Positions 1 through 8,386 of a stretch of DNA of 64,000 nucleotides are shown here, piece by piece; position 1 is the first letter of the stretch; every line of letters starts with the position of its first letter. Source of the stretch: a virus. The translations under genes were made by a program, and so were the position numbers. The notes beneath the pieces are model-generated. The model did not search any database. It was given only the letters and a program-made list of their open reading frames with translations, and was not told where the DNA came from. The stretch spans positions 1-64,000 of the IMG/VR virus record IMGVR_UViG_3300023192_001558; one strand, 5' to 3'.

Positions 1-200
1 AAGCATTGTTTAAAAATGCATTCGTCATGTTGATGGTTGTTGTCGATACTGAGTGGGAACGCGTCACTATCTATCATCGTGGTATTGAAGATGAGTCTGA
101 GCTTAGCTATCGTGACTTGCAGACTGCTAACAAGCGTACTGGTCCTGATGTTGTTGAACTGCTTAAAGCTTTTCAAGCAGGTAACACCCCTCGTTATTAA
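1..200 (+). CDS. C-terminal end of a truncated protein of unknown function
   Basis: The reading frame is open to the left edge (codon phase starts at base 3), so only the last 66 or so residues are present and the true start lies outside the window. The visible part is a mixed polar sequence ending NTPRY with no motif I recognise. It is 12 bases upstream of the next gene and in the same direction, so it probably belongs to the same structural operon. Function unknown. Confidence 0.6.
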   Translation, partial: ALFKNAFVMLMVVVDTEWERVTIYHRGIEDESELSYRDLQTANKRTGPDVVELLKAFQAGNTPRY

Positions 201-212
201 GGAAACGAATTT

Positions 213-1100
213 ATGAAACTGACAGCCCTTTTCTCATCGCTGTTACCGTCTACTTCTAAAGAGACGCTATTGGGTGATATTAACCTAATCCGTGAGTCTA
301 TCAACTTACACACGCTGCCTGTCTATAAGACGGCAGCTGACCTAACTCGCAAAGCACCACTTAAAGGTGAGATTGCTGAGGAGTTTGAACGTAAGGCTAA
401 GCGCAATCTAGAGCTTTACAAAGACAACGCTATCCAGACAGTGCATACATCGCTTACACGCGCTGTAGCTAACCTGTCAGTTGTTGAAGAACTCATCCGT
501 AAGAACATTGAACAAGATAGCTTAATGCGTGATGCCATGACATACACGCAGGCTAGCCTAATTCAATACGTTCAGGTTGCACGCTTCTGTTCTTCTTATG
601 CACGTCGTCTTCTGCTGGTTATGACTGAAGAAGCATCAGAAGTATTGTCTGACGATTACAGCAAGTCAAGTAACCGCGAGATGGAATACGTCAAGCAGTA
701 CATGGATGGTTTCATTCGTGGTATTAACGCGATTGGTGGTAAGAAACAAGATACTGTAGAAGCCTTTGAAAAGATTCCAGATATCTTGTTAAACCCTGAA
801 ACGGTAGATGTGACCAAACAGACTGTGGGTATCAACCGCATGGATCCCTTTAAGTTTAACTTGATCCCTTATCGTTGGAATCCGATCTATCACCTTCGCA
901 TGGCGATTGCTAACTATCAAGTCCAAAATGCAAAACTTGCACAAGAAGAACTTGAGTCATTAGAGCTTCGCTTACTCCACCTTAAACAACGTCGAGACGG
1001 TAAAGAAAATGCAAGTATCGAACAGCAGATTAACCACACCCAAGGACGCATCGATAAGTTGCGCTACAAACTCCATCGAGATGAAGAGAAGGCTGCCTAA
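213..1100 (+). CDS. putative virion structural protein, helical (unknown function)
   Basis: This 295-residue protein is predicted mostly helical, with a charged coiled-coil-like C-terminal third (about residues 235-290, rich in E, K, Q and L). It has no signal peptide, membrane segment or catalytic motif. The start has a purine-rich site (AAGGAAACG). The end overlaps the next gene by 20 bases, suggesting translational coupling. Its position just before the internal-head genes suggests a head or tail component, but this is inference from context. Confidence 0.7.
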   Translation: MKLTALFSSLLPSTSKETLLGDINLIRESINLHTLPVYKTAADLTRKAPLKGEIAEEFERKAKRNLELYKDNAIQTVHTSLTRAVANLSVVEELIRKNIEQDSLMRDAMTYTQASLIQYVQVARFCSSYARRLLLVMTEEASEVLSDDYSKSSNREMEYVKQYMDGFIRGINAIGGKKQDTVEAFEKIPDILLNPETVDVTKQTVGINRMDPFKFNLIPYRWNPIYHLRMAIANYQVQNAKLAQEELESLELRLLHLKQRRDGKENASIEQQINHTQGRIDKLRYKLHRDEEKAA

Positions 1101-1668
1101 CCGCCCACGCATGTATCGTAACTACAACGCCACGGTTTTTCAAAGTGGCTTAGTACAACCGTTCATCATGCGTGATGACGATACTTACTATAGTATCGAA
1201 GAAATCCATAATACGCTTCATGACTTTATGGAGAAAGTTGTTTATCGTCGCACCGATAACATCCCAATGGAGTTGGTGAATGAGTTTGTAAAGTATGCAA
1301 TCTGGTTAACAGGTGGCAGTCACTTTTACGACGTGTTGATCACACAGTGTGATAATAACATGCTGAAAGATCAAACGCGTGACTTCTTAGTTGACACAGT
1401 TGAGATGCTTTCTACTGGCTCACGTAAAATGAACGTGTATACCTGGTTGCGTCTTACTACGGCATCTACCACAGAGTGGGGTGCGTCTAAGAAAGGACCT
1501 ATCTCGGATCACTCTTTATATGACGCGTTAAAAACAACGTTGCCCGCTAACCCTATAGCGACATGGCTTGCCATGGACGGCGGTTTTGAAGACCTCCTGA
1601 CAACGCTGTATATCTTATTTGCCCAAGCGAACTATGATCCTTGGCAGGTTACCCCTAACCGGGTGTAG
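1081..1668 (+). CDS. putative virion structural protein (unknown function)
   Basis: This is a 195-residue protein. The frame stays open further upstream, but I chose the ATG at 1081 because earlier starts would lie deep inside the preceding gene; an ATG at 1111 is possible. No recognised domain. It is coupled to the preceding gene by a 20-base overlap and is followed by two palindromes before the internal-head genes. Inferred to be structural from its neighbours. Confidence 0.65.
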   Translation: MKRRLPNRPRMYRNYNATVFQSGLVQPFIMRDDDTYYSIEEIHNTLHDFMEKVVYRRTDNIPMELVNEFVKYAIWLTGGSHFYDVLITQCDNNMLKDQTRDFLVDTVEMLSTGSRKMNVYTWLRLTTASTTEWGASKKGPISDHSLYDALKTTLPANPIATWLAMDGGFEDLLTTLYILFAQANYDPWQVTPNRV

Positions 1669-1701
1669 TTTTACGTAAAACTATCCAAACGTTTAATTAA
1701 A
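1667..1701. repeat. two adjacent perfect palindromes between genes
   Basis: AGTTTTACGTAAAACT (1667-1682) is a perfect 16-base palindrome that begins at the stop codon, and GTTTAATTAAAC (1690-1701) is a perfect 12-base palindrome. They lie 31-65 bases before the first internal-head gene. They could be a terminator plus operator, or a protein-binding site; neither is shown. Confidence 0.5.
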
Positions 1702-1731
1702 CAAAAAACTTAATATGGGAGTAAGACAATT

Positions 1732-3042
1732 ATGTCTAACCGTTTAAAAACATTACTAGCCTCTACTGCACCAACAGTAGCAGTAGAAAGCCAGAAAGAC
1801 AAGCCAGTAGAGAAAGCACCTGTTGTTGATCTTACCGGCCCTGCTCTAGAGCACGCTGAAGCAAACCTAGCGCTTGCTACCGTTGGTGTTGAACATGCTG
1901 ATAGCGATGTAAACGAACTAATGGAAATCGCTGCAGGTCTTGAATCTATCTGTGGTGCTGCTTCTGCAACTATCCCTGAAGGCGGTCTTAAGCGTTCTGG
2001 CGCTGCTATGCTACACGTAGCGGTTGAAGGCTATGCTAACCGTTTAGGTTTGGAAGAGTCTTTCGTTCCAGGCATCGAGTCTTTCGGTTCTGAAGGCGAA
2101 GCTATCACAGCAACTCAAGTATCAGTTGAAGGTATCAAAGAAACTATTCAACGTGTTTGGGAAGCGGTTAAAGCAGCGGTACTTAAAGCGATTGAAGCAG
2201 TTAAGGCATGGTTTGCTAAGTTCTTCATCAACGCTGAGAAAATCAAAGCACGCGCTGAAGCAATCAAAGCAGGTGTTAAAGACAAAACTGGCGATGCGAA
2301 AGAATCAAAAGTTAGCGTTGGCTCTGCGGTAGCTAAATTGCACAAAGGCGGCAAGCTTGCTTCTGTTTCTACTGTAGCGGCTGAAGTTAAAACTGTACTT
2401 GGCAACGTAGTAACAGCACAAACTGAACTTACTAAAACTGCTGGTGAACTTGGCGATATCGTAGGTAAGGTTGCAAAAGAAAATGCTGAGAAAGGCGCTG
2501 AGCTATTAGTTGAAGCAGGTCTTAAGCTAGTTGAAGCACCTCAAGCATTCAAAGGCACGCTGGATCTTAAAGAAAGCACCGTTGATGGCGAGAAAGCTTA
2601 CTTCTCAGACGAGTTGTTTGGCGGTAAAGTTATCAAGATGGTAGCGAATGAAAAGAGCTACTCTGCGTCACTTCAAGATAAGGCTGACGTGAAGCTTGAC
2701 GATGCTGACAAAGAAGTATCAACGCTTGCAGTTGCTGACATCGAGTCATTGTGTGACCTGGTAATCGATTGTGCTGACGAACTAGCCGGTGCTAAAGATA
2801 CTGTCTTTGATAAAGGTAGCGACGTTAAGAACGACCTACTTAAAGCCGGTAAAGATGCATCAGCTGCGTTAGGCGATGACGCTGATAAAGCAGTAGCATC
2901 TAACACTCAAGCAATGGTTCGCATGCTACCTACGTTTACACGTATGGTTGACCAGCCTTCAATGGCGCTTCTTGCACACTCTGCAAAAGCACTTGGTGGT
3001 GTTCTAGACATCGCAGCTGCTTCTTCAAAGCAGTACGAGTAA
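1732..3042 (+). CDS. internal head protein, paralogue 1
   Basis: This 436-residue protein is rich in Ala, Lys, Glu and Val and almost free of aromatic residues. It resembles the abundant internal (inner-body) proteins of phiKZ-group heads, which are cut by the prohead protease after S/A/G-x-E. A fitting site, S131-V-E133, lies just before an amphipathic helix that starts GIKETIQRVWEAVK. The preceding segment MEIAAGLE (residues 64-71) also occurs in the next gene, and both proteins have the same propeptide, cleavage site and WEA helix order, so they are paralogues. Codon use is strongly biased toward one codon per residue, fitting high late expression. The start has GGGAGTAAG upstream. The gene is followed by a hairpin. 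The internal-head role is inferred from composition and family knowledge. Confidence 0.75.
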   Translation: MSNRLKTLLASTAPTVAVESQKDKPVEKAPVVDLTGPALEHAEANLALATVGVEHADSDVNELMEIAAGLESICGAASATIPEGGLKRSGAAMLHVAVEGYANRLGLEESFVPGIESFGSEGEAITATQVSVEGIKETIQRVWEAVKAAVLKAIEAVKAWFAKFFINAEKIKARAEAIKAGVKDKTGDAKESKVSVGSAVAKLHKGGKLASVSTVAAEVKTVLGNVVTAQTELTKTAGELGDIVGKVAKENAEKGAELLVEAGLKLVEAPQAFKGTLDLKESTVDGEKAYFSDELFGGKVIKMVANEKSYSASLQDKADVKLDDADKEVSTLAVADIESLCDLVIDCADELAGAKDTVFDKGSDVKNDLLKAGKDASAALGDDADKAVASNTQAMVRMLPTFTRMVDQPSMALLAHSAKALGGVLDIAAASSKQYE

Positions 3043-3052
3043 GTTAAATCGT

Positions 3053-3074
3053 AAGGTGGGCTTCGGTCCACCTT
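3053..3074 (+). terminator. stem-loop terminator after internal head protein 1
   Basis: AAGGTGG pairs with CCACCTT around a GCTTCGGT-type loop, starting 10 bases after the stop codon. There is no T-run and no TTATGCCGT motif here, so it may attenuate or process the message rather than end it. Confidence 0.55.
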
Positions 3075-3128
3075 ATTCCCTGTTAAGTTAGTTTATTAAC
3101 AAACCCAACACGTAATTAGGATAGAATA

Positions 3129-4463
3129 ATGCGTAACTTTTTTAAAGAACCTGTAGCGGTTAAACCAGCGCCAGTAGCGCTGAGTGTTGAAGAACAAGAA
3201 GATGCGCTAATCGCATCTGAAGAAAGCTTTCACGAATTCATTAAATTGGACGTTGAAAACCAACGCGCAATGGAAATTGCTGCGGGCTTAGAAAACCTAG
3301 CAACCGTTGCAGGTCATGTATCTGAAGCACGTAACACTGATCTTGCTTTCTTTGACGCTGGCCTTGAGCTTGCACTAGTAGGTACTGGTATCGGTACTGA
3401 AGAGATTGAGCCTGGTCTTGAAGACATGCAGGGTAAAACCATTTCAACTGAAGCGGTTAACCAAACAGTTGAGAAGATCTGGGAAGCGATTAAGAAAGTT
3501 ATCGCTAACATGTGGAAGCAGATCCAAATCTTCTGGGGCAACCTAACTAAAGCAGCACCTGGTCTTAAGCTACGTGCTGAAGCGCTAACTGAAAAGGTAG
3601 CGGAAATGGGATCAGCTACTGCAGAAGGCAAAACCTTCTCTGCAGGTCGTTCTCTTAAAGTACTATCGGTTGACGGTGCGGTACCTAAGAAAGGTTCTGA
3701 CGTTATCGAAGGTCTTTCTTTGGTTGAGTCTATTACTACTCACCTTTACGGTAAGTACAAAGAGCAGCTAATTAAAGCTGGTAAAGACATCGACGCTGCG
3801 CTAGGCGAATTCGATGTAACGTCTATCGAAACAGCACGCAGCTCACTTGACGCTGTTAGTAACGCATTTGCTACCATCCATGAGATGAGCGAGTTCAAAG
3901 GCGTTAAGATGGTTAAAGTAGGTCGCGATACACGTTTCAATCGTTCAGAATCTGTTGAAGCGGTTCACCTGCCAACTGACATGGCTATCTTCCACGTTGA
4001 AGCGCCGGTTGAAGAAAACGAAGATGTATTGGGTCGTGCCGAGCGTATCCGTAAGTCTTCTTTGGTTGTAATGCAGTCAAGCGAGCAAGAGTCTAAAGCG
4101 AAAGATAAAGAAGCCGAGATGGAAATCTTTGCAACATCTGACGTAGTAACTATTGCTGAGCGTTGTATTGCTATCTGCGACATGATTGTAGAACATGACG
4201 CTAAAGCGCTTAAGTCTGTTGCTGACAACATCGTTAAGGCATCTGATGCGGTTAACAAGAAGTTTAAAGCAGCAAGCAAAGACGAAGCGGGCATCAGCTC
4301 TGCGTCTAGCTACGTAGATTCAGCGATGAAGTTCAACGTTGCCTTTACTACTGCATCAACTAAGTTTGAAGCACAAGTTTCTCGCGTTGCGATGACCACT
4401 GTTCGTGCAGCTCTTAGCGTTGCTCAGTCTAACTTATCTCAGTATAAGAAAGACAAAGCGTAA
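3129..4463 (+). CDS. internal head protein, paralogue 2
   Basis: This 444-residue Ala/Lys/Glu-rich protein is a paralogue of the preceding gene. It shares MEIAAGLE (residues 48-55), a prohead-protease-type site S106-T-E108, and a following amphipathic helix with WEAIKK. By analogy with phiKZ internal-head proteins, roughly the first 108 residues would be a propeptide removed during head maturation. Codon bias is as strong as in the capsid gene. It is followed by a hairpin and the TTATGCCGT motif. The role is inferred. Confidence 0.75.
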   Translation: MRNFFKEPVAVKPAPVALSVEEQEDALIASEESFHEFIKLDVENQRAMEIAAGLENLATVAGHVSEARNTDLAFFDAGLELALVGTGIGTEEIEPGLEDMQGKTISTEAVNQTVEKIWEAIKKVIANMWKQIQIFWGNLTKAAPGLKLRAEALTEKVAEMGSATAEGKTFSAGRSLKVLSVDGAVPKKGSDVIEGLSLVESITTHLYGKYKEQLIKAGKDIDAALGEFDVTSIETARSSLDAVSNAFATIHEMSEFKGVKMVKVGRDTRFNRSESVEAVHLPTDMAIFHVEAPVEENEDVLGRAERIRKSSLVVMQSSEQESKAKDKEAEMEIFATSDVVTIAERCIAICDMIVEHDAKALKSVADNIVKASDAVNKKFKAASKDEAGISSASSYVDSAMKFNVAFTTASTKFEAQVSRVAMTTVRAALSVAQSNLSQYKKDKA

Positions 4464-4510
4464 GCGATAAGCGGCACGCACTAAAGAAATCCCATTATCT
4501 GGGTCTTAGG

Positions 4511-4541
4511 CTAGGAGGATTTCCTCCTAGCTTTATGCCGT
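4511..4541 (+). terminator. terminator with TTATGCCGT motif
   Basis: CTAGGAGG and CCTCCTAG (4511-4530) form a stem. TTATGCCGT (4533-4541) follows immediately. It ends the internal-head operon. Confidence 0.75.
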
Positions 4542-4561
4542 ATATGTATGATGGGATATGC

Positions 4562-4835
4562 GGTCATTGGTTATCACGCGGGTTGTTGACGTAACATGTG
4601 TCTTCCTGCCAATTCGCAATTGATAACAGGGTGTAGGTTTTGGGTTGGGCTATTTACCTACACGCCTCTTTTCCAACGCACCATCATAGCACGGTGTTCT
4701 CTGGTAGGTTTTTTTACCTGATTTTCCCTACCACTGTACGGTTCCTGGACAGACCGTCACACCTGTAGCTGTTGACCACCAGTGTGGTCGCTGAGAGGGA
4801 TGGGGTCGTAGGGGCCCCATCCCTACTTATGCCGT
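4562..4835 (+). ncRNA. candidate structured non-coding RNA between two terminator motifs
   Basis: This gap has no credible reading frame but many local stems: GTTATCA/TGATAAC (4570-4576 with 4621-4627), GTGTAGGT/ACCTACAC (4631-4638 with 4656-4663), TGGTAGG/CCTACCA (4702-4708 with 4727-4733), ACGGT/ACCGT (4738-4742 with 4753-4757), GACCAC/GTGGTC (4774-4789), and a closing GGGATGGGG/CCCCATCCC stem followed by TTATGCCGT. A second pairing, AGGT/ACCT (4706-4709 with 4716-4719), competes with the TGGTAGG stem. A small phage RNA or a long regulatory leader would both fit. Expression is not shown. Confidence 0.4.
4797..4835 (+). terminator. terminator with TTATGCCGT motif, in the gap before the tail operon
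   Basis: GGGATGGGG (4797-4805) pairs with CCCCATCCC (4815-4823). TTATGCCGT (4827-4835) follows. No gene ends here, which implies a transcript from the non-coding region, or read-through from the internal-head genes, that stops at this point. Confidence 0.7.
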
Positions 4836-4901
4836 CGGGGATGGTATGAATATAAATACCAGCCCATTAATTATGATTAGTATTAACCATGGAATGATAT
4901 C

Positions 4902-6437
4902 ATGCCACGTATAGCGTTAGATTGTGGTGATAGTTACGATAGCGTCATACGCCCAACTGTCATCCAAGTAATAGATAAAGTAAAGAAAGTCACCGGTCTA
5001 AGTAACGTGAAGACTCTATTTACAGGTGATCCTCAAAACACACCTCAGATTGGTGGCAGTCTAAATGGGGAGGCTAAAGATGTTTCGTTTTCAAATGAAG
5101 AATACTTACAACTAGAAGTAAGAACGCAATACGTCGATTCGGATATGTTGACTAACAATGTATTTGCACGAGGTAATATTCCTTTATTCAACGATCCTGA
5201 ATTAGGTGTAGTGGTAACACCAGTGGTGGGTCATACGCAGGTTACCATCAGTGTTAAGTATAAGGCACAGAGTAAGAATAGCGCTGAGCGGTGGATAAGC
5301 GAAATCAAGCGCCGTACCGCCCAAGGGTTTAAAGAACTTATCCATGAAAGTGATTATCATTATCTCATCCCTAAAGAGATCCTAGTTATCTTAGATCAGA
5401 TCCATCAGCGACGTGAGAATGTAGCGCCCTATGGTGAAGACCTTAACACGTACTTAAATAAACACTTCCACCCTAAAGTCACGTGGTTGTCTAACCAAAG
5501 CGGACAGCGTAAAGCACTAGGTGTGCGTGAACGTCAAACCAATATCCTAGGGTATTTCGATTTTGAATCAGTACCTGAACTTGAGAAAGGGGAAAACGGT
5601 AATTGGATTAGTACGTTTGATTACGTGGTGCAGTTTGACAGACCCCACTCAGTGGTAATGCAATATCCTTTAGTAGTACACAATCAACTATTGGATCCTC
5701 GTTTCTTTGATGATTCGGAAAACTTCAACCTTAATTTAGAGCTGTACTTAAGTACAGCTTTTAATCAGGGATTAGATGTAATTGCACATCGCCATCGTCT
5801 TCCTGCCTTATCTACTATTATGGGGTATTCCGTTCCAGCCTTTGATGAGTGGTTACCTACTAGCGTCCCTATGGGTACCAGTACTATGGCGCGTATTTTA
5901 CTTGCGGTCGATGAGCAGAACCCTCGCTACTTGTGTAACATTGAAGAGCTGGGAGACTTTGCGCTAATTGATGAAGTGATAACCTATTTGAAAGAACGTC
6001 ATGAGTTTGCAACGGTGCTAGGCGCGTGTCCAGTATTCTTTAGCCTCTACCAAGACCATACTCGTATGTCAGATAGTGTGTTAGCTATGGATGAGGAAGG
6101 TAATTTATTTACCACCGTAGATCTTTCTTTACGGCGAGTATATCACCTGCGAGTAGGTGTGTATAACGACTTAACGTTACTTAATCAAGAGACGTTGGAA
6201 GACATCCGTATCAATGGTCGTTTTGCTCAGATATTACTGACGGCACTTGAACCTCAATTAAAAGATGACCCTTTAATTGAATTGTTACCTGATGGTCGTA
6301 TGCCTAAGCGTCAATTCTGGGACGCTATTGCAAAGATTAAAGGAACAAATGCCATGTACAAAAACAAGATAGAAGTATCGCGGTTTACTGTAGCCAGTTT
6401 AATGTTAACGGCCAACCGCCCTTCTCAGTACGCGTAG
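4902..6437 (+). CDS. putative tail/baseplate structural protein
   Basis: This 511-residue protein is soluble with mixed alpha/beta character and no membrane segment or catalytic motif. It is the first of four tightly packed genes (gaps of 9 and 2 bases, then a 13-base overlap) of the size and order seen in phiKZ-group structural operons. A purine-rich GGAATG lies before the start. A baseplate or tail role is inferred from operon position only. Confidence 0.6.
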   Translation: MPRIALDCGDSYDSVIRPTVIQVIDKVKKVTGLSNVKTLFTGDPQNTPQIGGSLNGEAKDVSFSNEEYLQLEVRTQYVDSDMLTNNVFARGNIPLFNDPELGVVVTPVVGHTQVTISVKYKAQSKNSAERWISEIKRRTAQGFKELIHESDYHYLIPKEILVILDQIHQRRENVAPYGEDLNTYLNKHFHPKVTWLSNQSGQRKALGVRERQTNILGYFDFESVPELEKGENGNWISTFDYVVQFDRPHSVVMQYPLVVHNQLLDPRFFDDSENFNLNLELYLSTAFNQGLDVIAHRHRLPALSTIMGYSVPAFDEWLPTSVPMGTSTMARILLAVDEQNPRYLCNIEELGDFALIDEVITYLKERHEFATVLGACPVFFSLYQDHTRMSDSVLAMDEEGNLFTTVDLSLRRVYHLRVGVYNDLTLLNQETLEDIRINGRFAQILLTALEPQLKDDPLIELLPDGRMPKRQFWDAIAKIKGTNAMYKNKIEVSRFTVASLMLTANRPSQYA

Positions 6438-6446
6438 GAGTAAACT

Positions 6447-7817
6447 ATGCCTTTAATGACACCCCCAAAGCCAGATGCACGTACACGTACCCAGATCGAA
6501 GATAAAGCAAAGACGATCAAAGACCTGGTTACACCTATTACGCATCCAGAAGAAGCTCAGAGAGCACATCTTGAAGAAGTGATAGATACGTCGTATTTAC
6601 CGACAAACTCTTTACTAGCGCACGTAGAGGGCTCAGAATGGACGGTTAACTATTACGGTCAAGTTTTAACTAACGGATCTGAGGCAAACCCCCAAGCTTT
6701 AACACAAGATGCAGTACATCAGCAGTATCGTCTAATCACCGGTCTAGCTATTAAAGTAACCAGTGAGATCTCACAAGAGCAGAACGCTGAAGACGGGACA
6801 TTTACTGTATCAGGCGCAGCCACCACTCTACCAGGTCTAGTGCCTAATACGGGTGATATGTTCACTGCCGATGTAGGTGATGGTCGTGTTGGTGTATTCA
6901 CAATAACCAGCTCACGCCGCATGAGTATGTTAAGAGACACGGTCTACGGTATTGAATACCAGATGACGTCTTTCTTAACCGGTGAGGTAGAACAAGATTT
7001 AAGTGAGAAAGTTGTTGAGACGCGACATTTCAACAAAGATTATTTACTTAACGGTGAAGATCCTTTTTTAAGTACCAGCGATGCGGTTACCGAGAAAGAC
7101 CTTAAATCTGATTACTACACGTTAATTCAACATTACCTTCAAGCGTTCTATAGTAGAGAATACAAAACAGTACTACTACCTGATAGTAACGGTAATACGG
7201 CATCGGTGTATGATCCCATGGTGATGAAGTTATTCCATTTGATCATTTCACGTAATGACGTGTTTGGTATGGAATACCCTACTATTAAACAAGTAGGTGG
7301 TGACGTTGAAACGGACACCCTCACGGTATGGGATGCACTACTTAAGCGTGAGCCTGACCTTTTACGCTTTGCTGCAACGCAATATCGTAAAGTCCCAGCC
7401 TCTGCCTTTTCCGTTCAACCGTTCTTCTCATCGATCGCACTAACGGGAATTGAGGAGGTCATTTGGCCCGCCTCTGAACTGACGCACAAAGAAAAACAAG
7501 CGGGTATTAAACGTAGCTCGCTTATCGATGCGTTAGAGGATGAGGGTGCTGATAACTATCAAACGCCTGATTCTGTAGATTTCTACGAACCAGATATGGA
7601 TGGCTACTATGTATTTAGTAAGCCGTTTTATGATGGTGATACGGAGTCTATGTCTAAGTTAGAATACATGGTTGATCAGTATCTAGATGGGGATAGTCTG
7701 CGCTTAGGTGATATTAAAGCTATCCTAGAGAAGCTTTATCAGGCCACACCACTTCAGCAGTATTATCACATACCAGTGGTATTACTACTGCTTAAAGTCT
7801 TTGTTAGGAATTTATAA
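6447..7817 (+). CDS. putative tail/baseplate structural protein
   Basis: This 456-residue protein has a TAGGAG ribosome-binding site 7 bases before the ATG. The N-terminal ~45 residues are charged and probably extended. The middle (about 95-185) looks beta-rich (alternating V/T/G segments). No family recognised. It sits in the four-gene structural cluster, with a 2-base gap to the next gene. Confidence 0.6.
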   Translation: MPLMTPPKPDARTRTQIEDKAKTIKDLVTPITHPEEAQRAHLEEVIDTSYLPTNSLLAHVEGSEWTVNYYGQVLTNGSEANPQALTQDAVHQQYRLITGLAIKVTSEISQEQNAEDGTFTVSGAATTLPGLVPNTGDMFTADVGDGRVGVFTITSSRRMSMLRDTVYGIEYQMTSFLTGEVEQDLSEKVVETRHFNKDYLLNGEDPFLSTSDAVTEKDLKSDYYTLIQHYLQAFYSREYKTVLLPDSNGNTASVYDPMVMKLFHLIISRNDVFGMEYPTIKQVGGDVETDTLTVWDALLKREPDLLRFAATQYRKVPASAFSVQPFFSSIALTGIEEVIWPASELTHKEKQAGIKRSSLIDALEDEGADNYQTPDSVDFYEPDMDGYYVFSKPFYDGDTESMSKLEYMVDQYLDGDSLRLGDIKAILEKLYQATPLQQYYHIPVVLLLLKVFVRNL

Positions 7818-7819
7818 CC

Positions 7820-8386
7820 ATGGCTAGTAAACCCAAACACTCTAATGCATTTAAACTGTTTAACTATCCCTTTACCATTTGGGTAGCTAACATGTATATG
7901 GTGTCTGAAGTTGAAGCAAGAGAAGTCGGTACTTTTTCAACCGGTAATATGGCAGAAGACCAACAACTTGCCCAACAAGAATGCCGTCGCATGGTAACCA
8001 TTTCTAAGATGGTAGAAATCGTAGAGATGGGTGGGAGCTTCAGTTTCATTAACGGTGAAGACGCACAACGCGCCTATGACATCATTGTCGGTCACTTAAG
8101 CGACTGGGTGGACGCGATCAATAATCGTGTTAACATTCGTCGACCCCCTAAAGATGACCTACGTCAGCTAGATGCATTGGCGGCAATGATCTATAAGAGT
8201 GCACGTATTCGCATGGTATCTGATACGTCTGTACCTAAGTTAGTACAGAAACTATTGAATATGTCACCAATGGCTACCCCTCAGAAACTTGTTAAGGACA
8301 GTGTAGCTAAGGATCACAAACACCCCATCACCGATATGATAGCGGATGTTGGCGAACTTAGGGATATAAGACGATGGCGGGATTAG
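7820..8386 (+). CDS. putative structural or tail-assembly protein
   Basis: This 188-residue protein is mostly helical. Its N-terminal ~25 residues, FKLFNYPFTIWVANMY, are aromatic-rich. No domain recognised. It overlaps the next gene by 13 bases, so the two are probably made together. Its size and place before a large tail-type protein would fit a small baseplate or tail-completion component, but this is not proven. Confidence 0.55.
   Translation: MASKPKHSNAFKLFNYPFTIWVANMYMVSEVEAREVGTFSTGNMAEDQQLAQQECRRMVTISKMVEIVEMGGSFSFINGEDAQRAYDIIVGHLSDWVDAINNRVNIRRPPKDDLRQLDALAAMIYKSARIRMVSDTSVPKLVQKLLNMSPMATPQKLVKDSVAKDHKHPITDMIADVGELRDIRRWRD

Noticed and set aside
2148-2906. Antisense reading frames inside the internal-head gene
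   Set aside because: They mirror the strong codon bias of the sense gene (Ala, Lys, Glu codons), lack ribosome sites, and have repetitive Ser/Leu-rich translations.
5782-5967. Second frame inside the 4902-6437 structural gene
   Set aside because: Hydrophobic shadow translation without ribosome site; overlaps the established gene completely.
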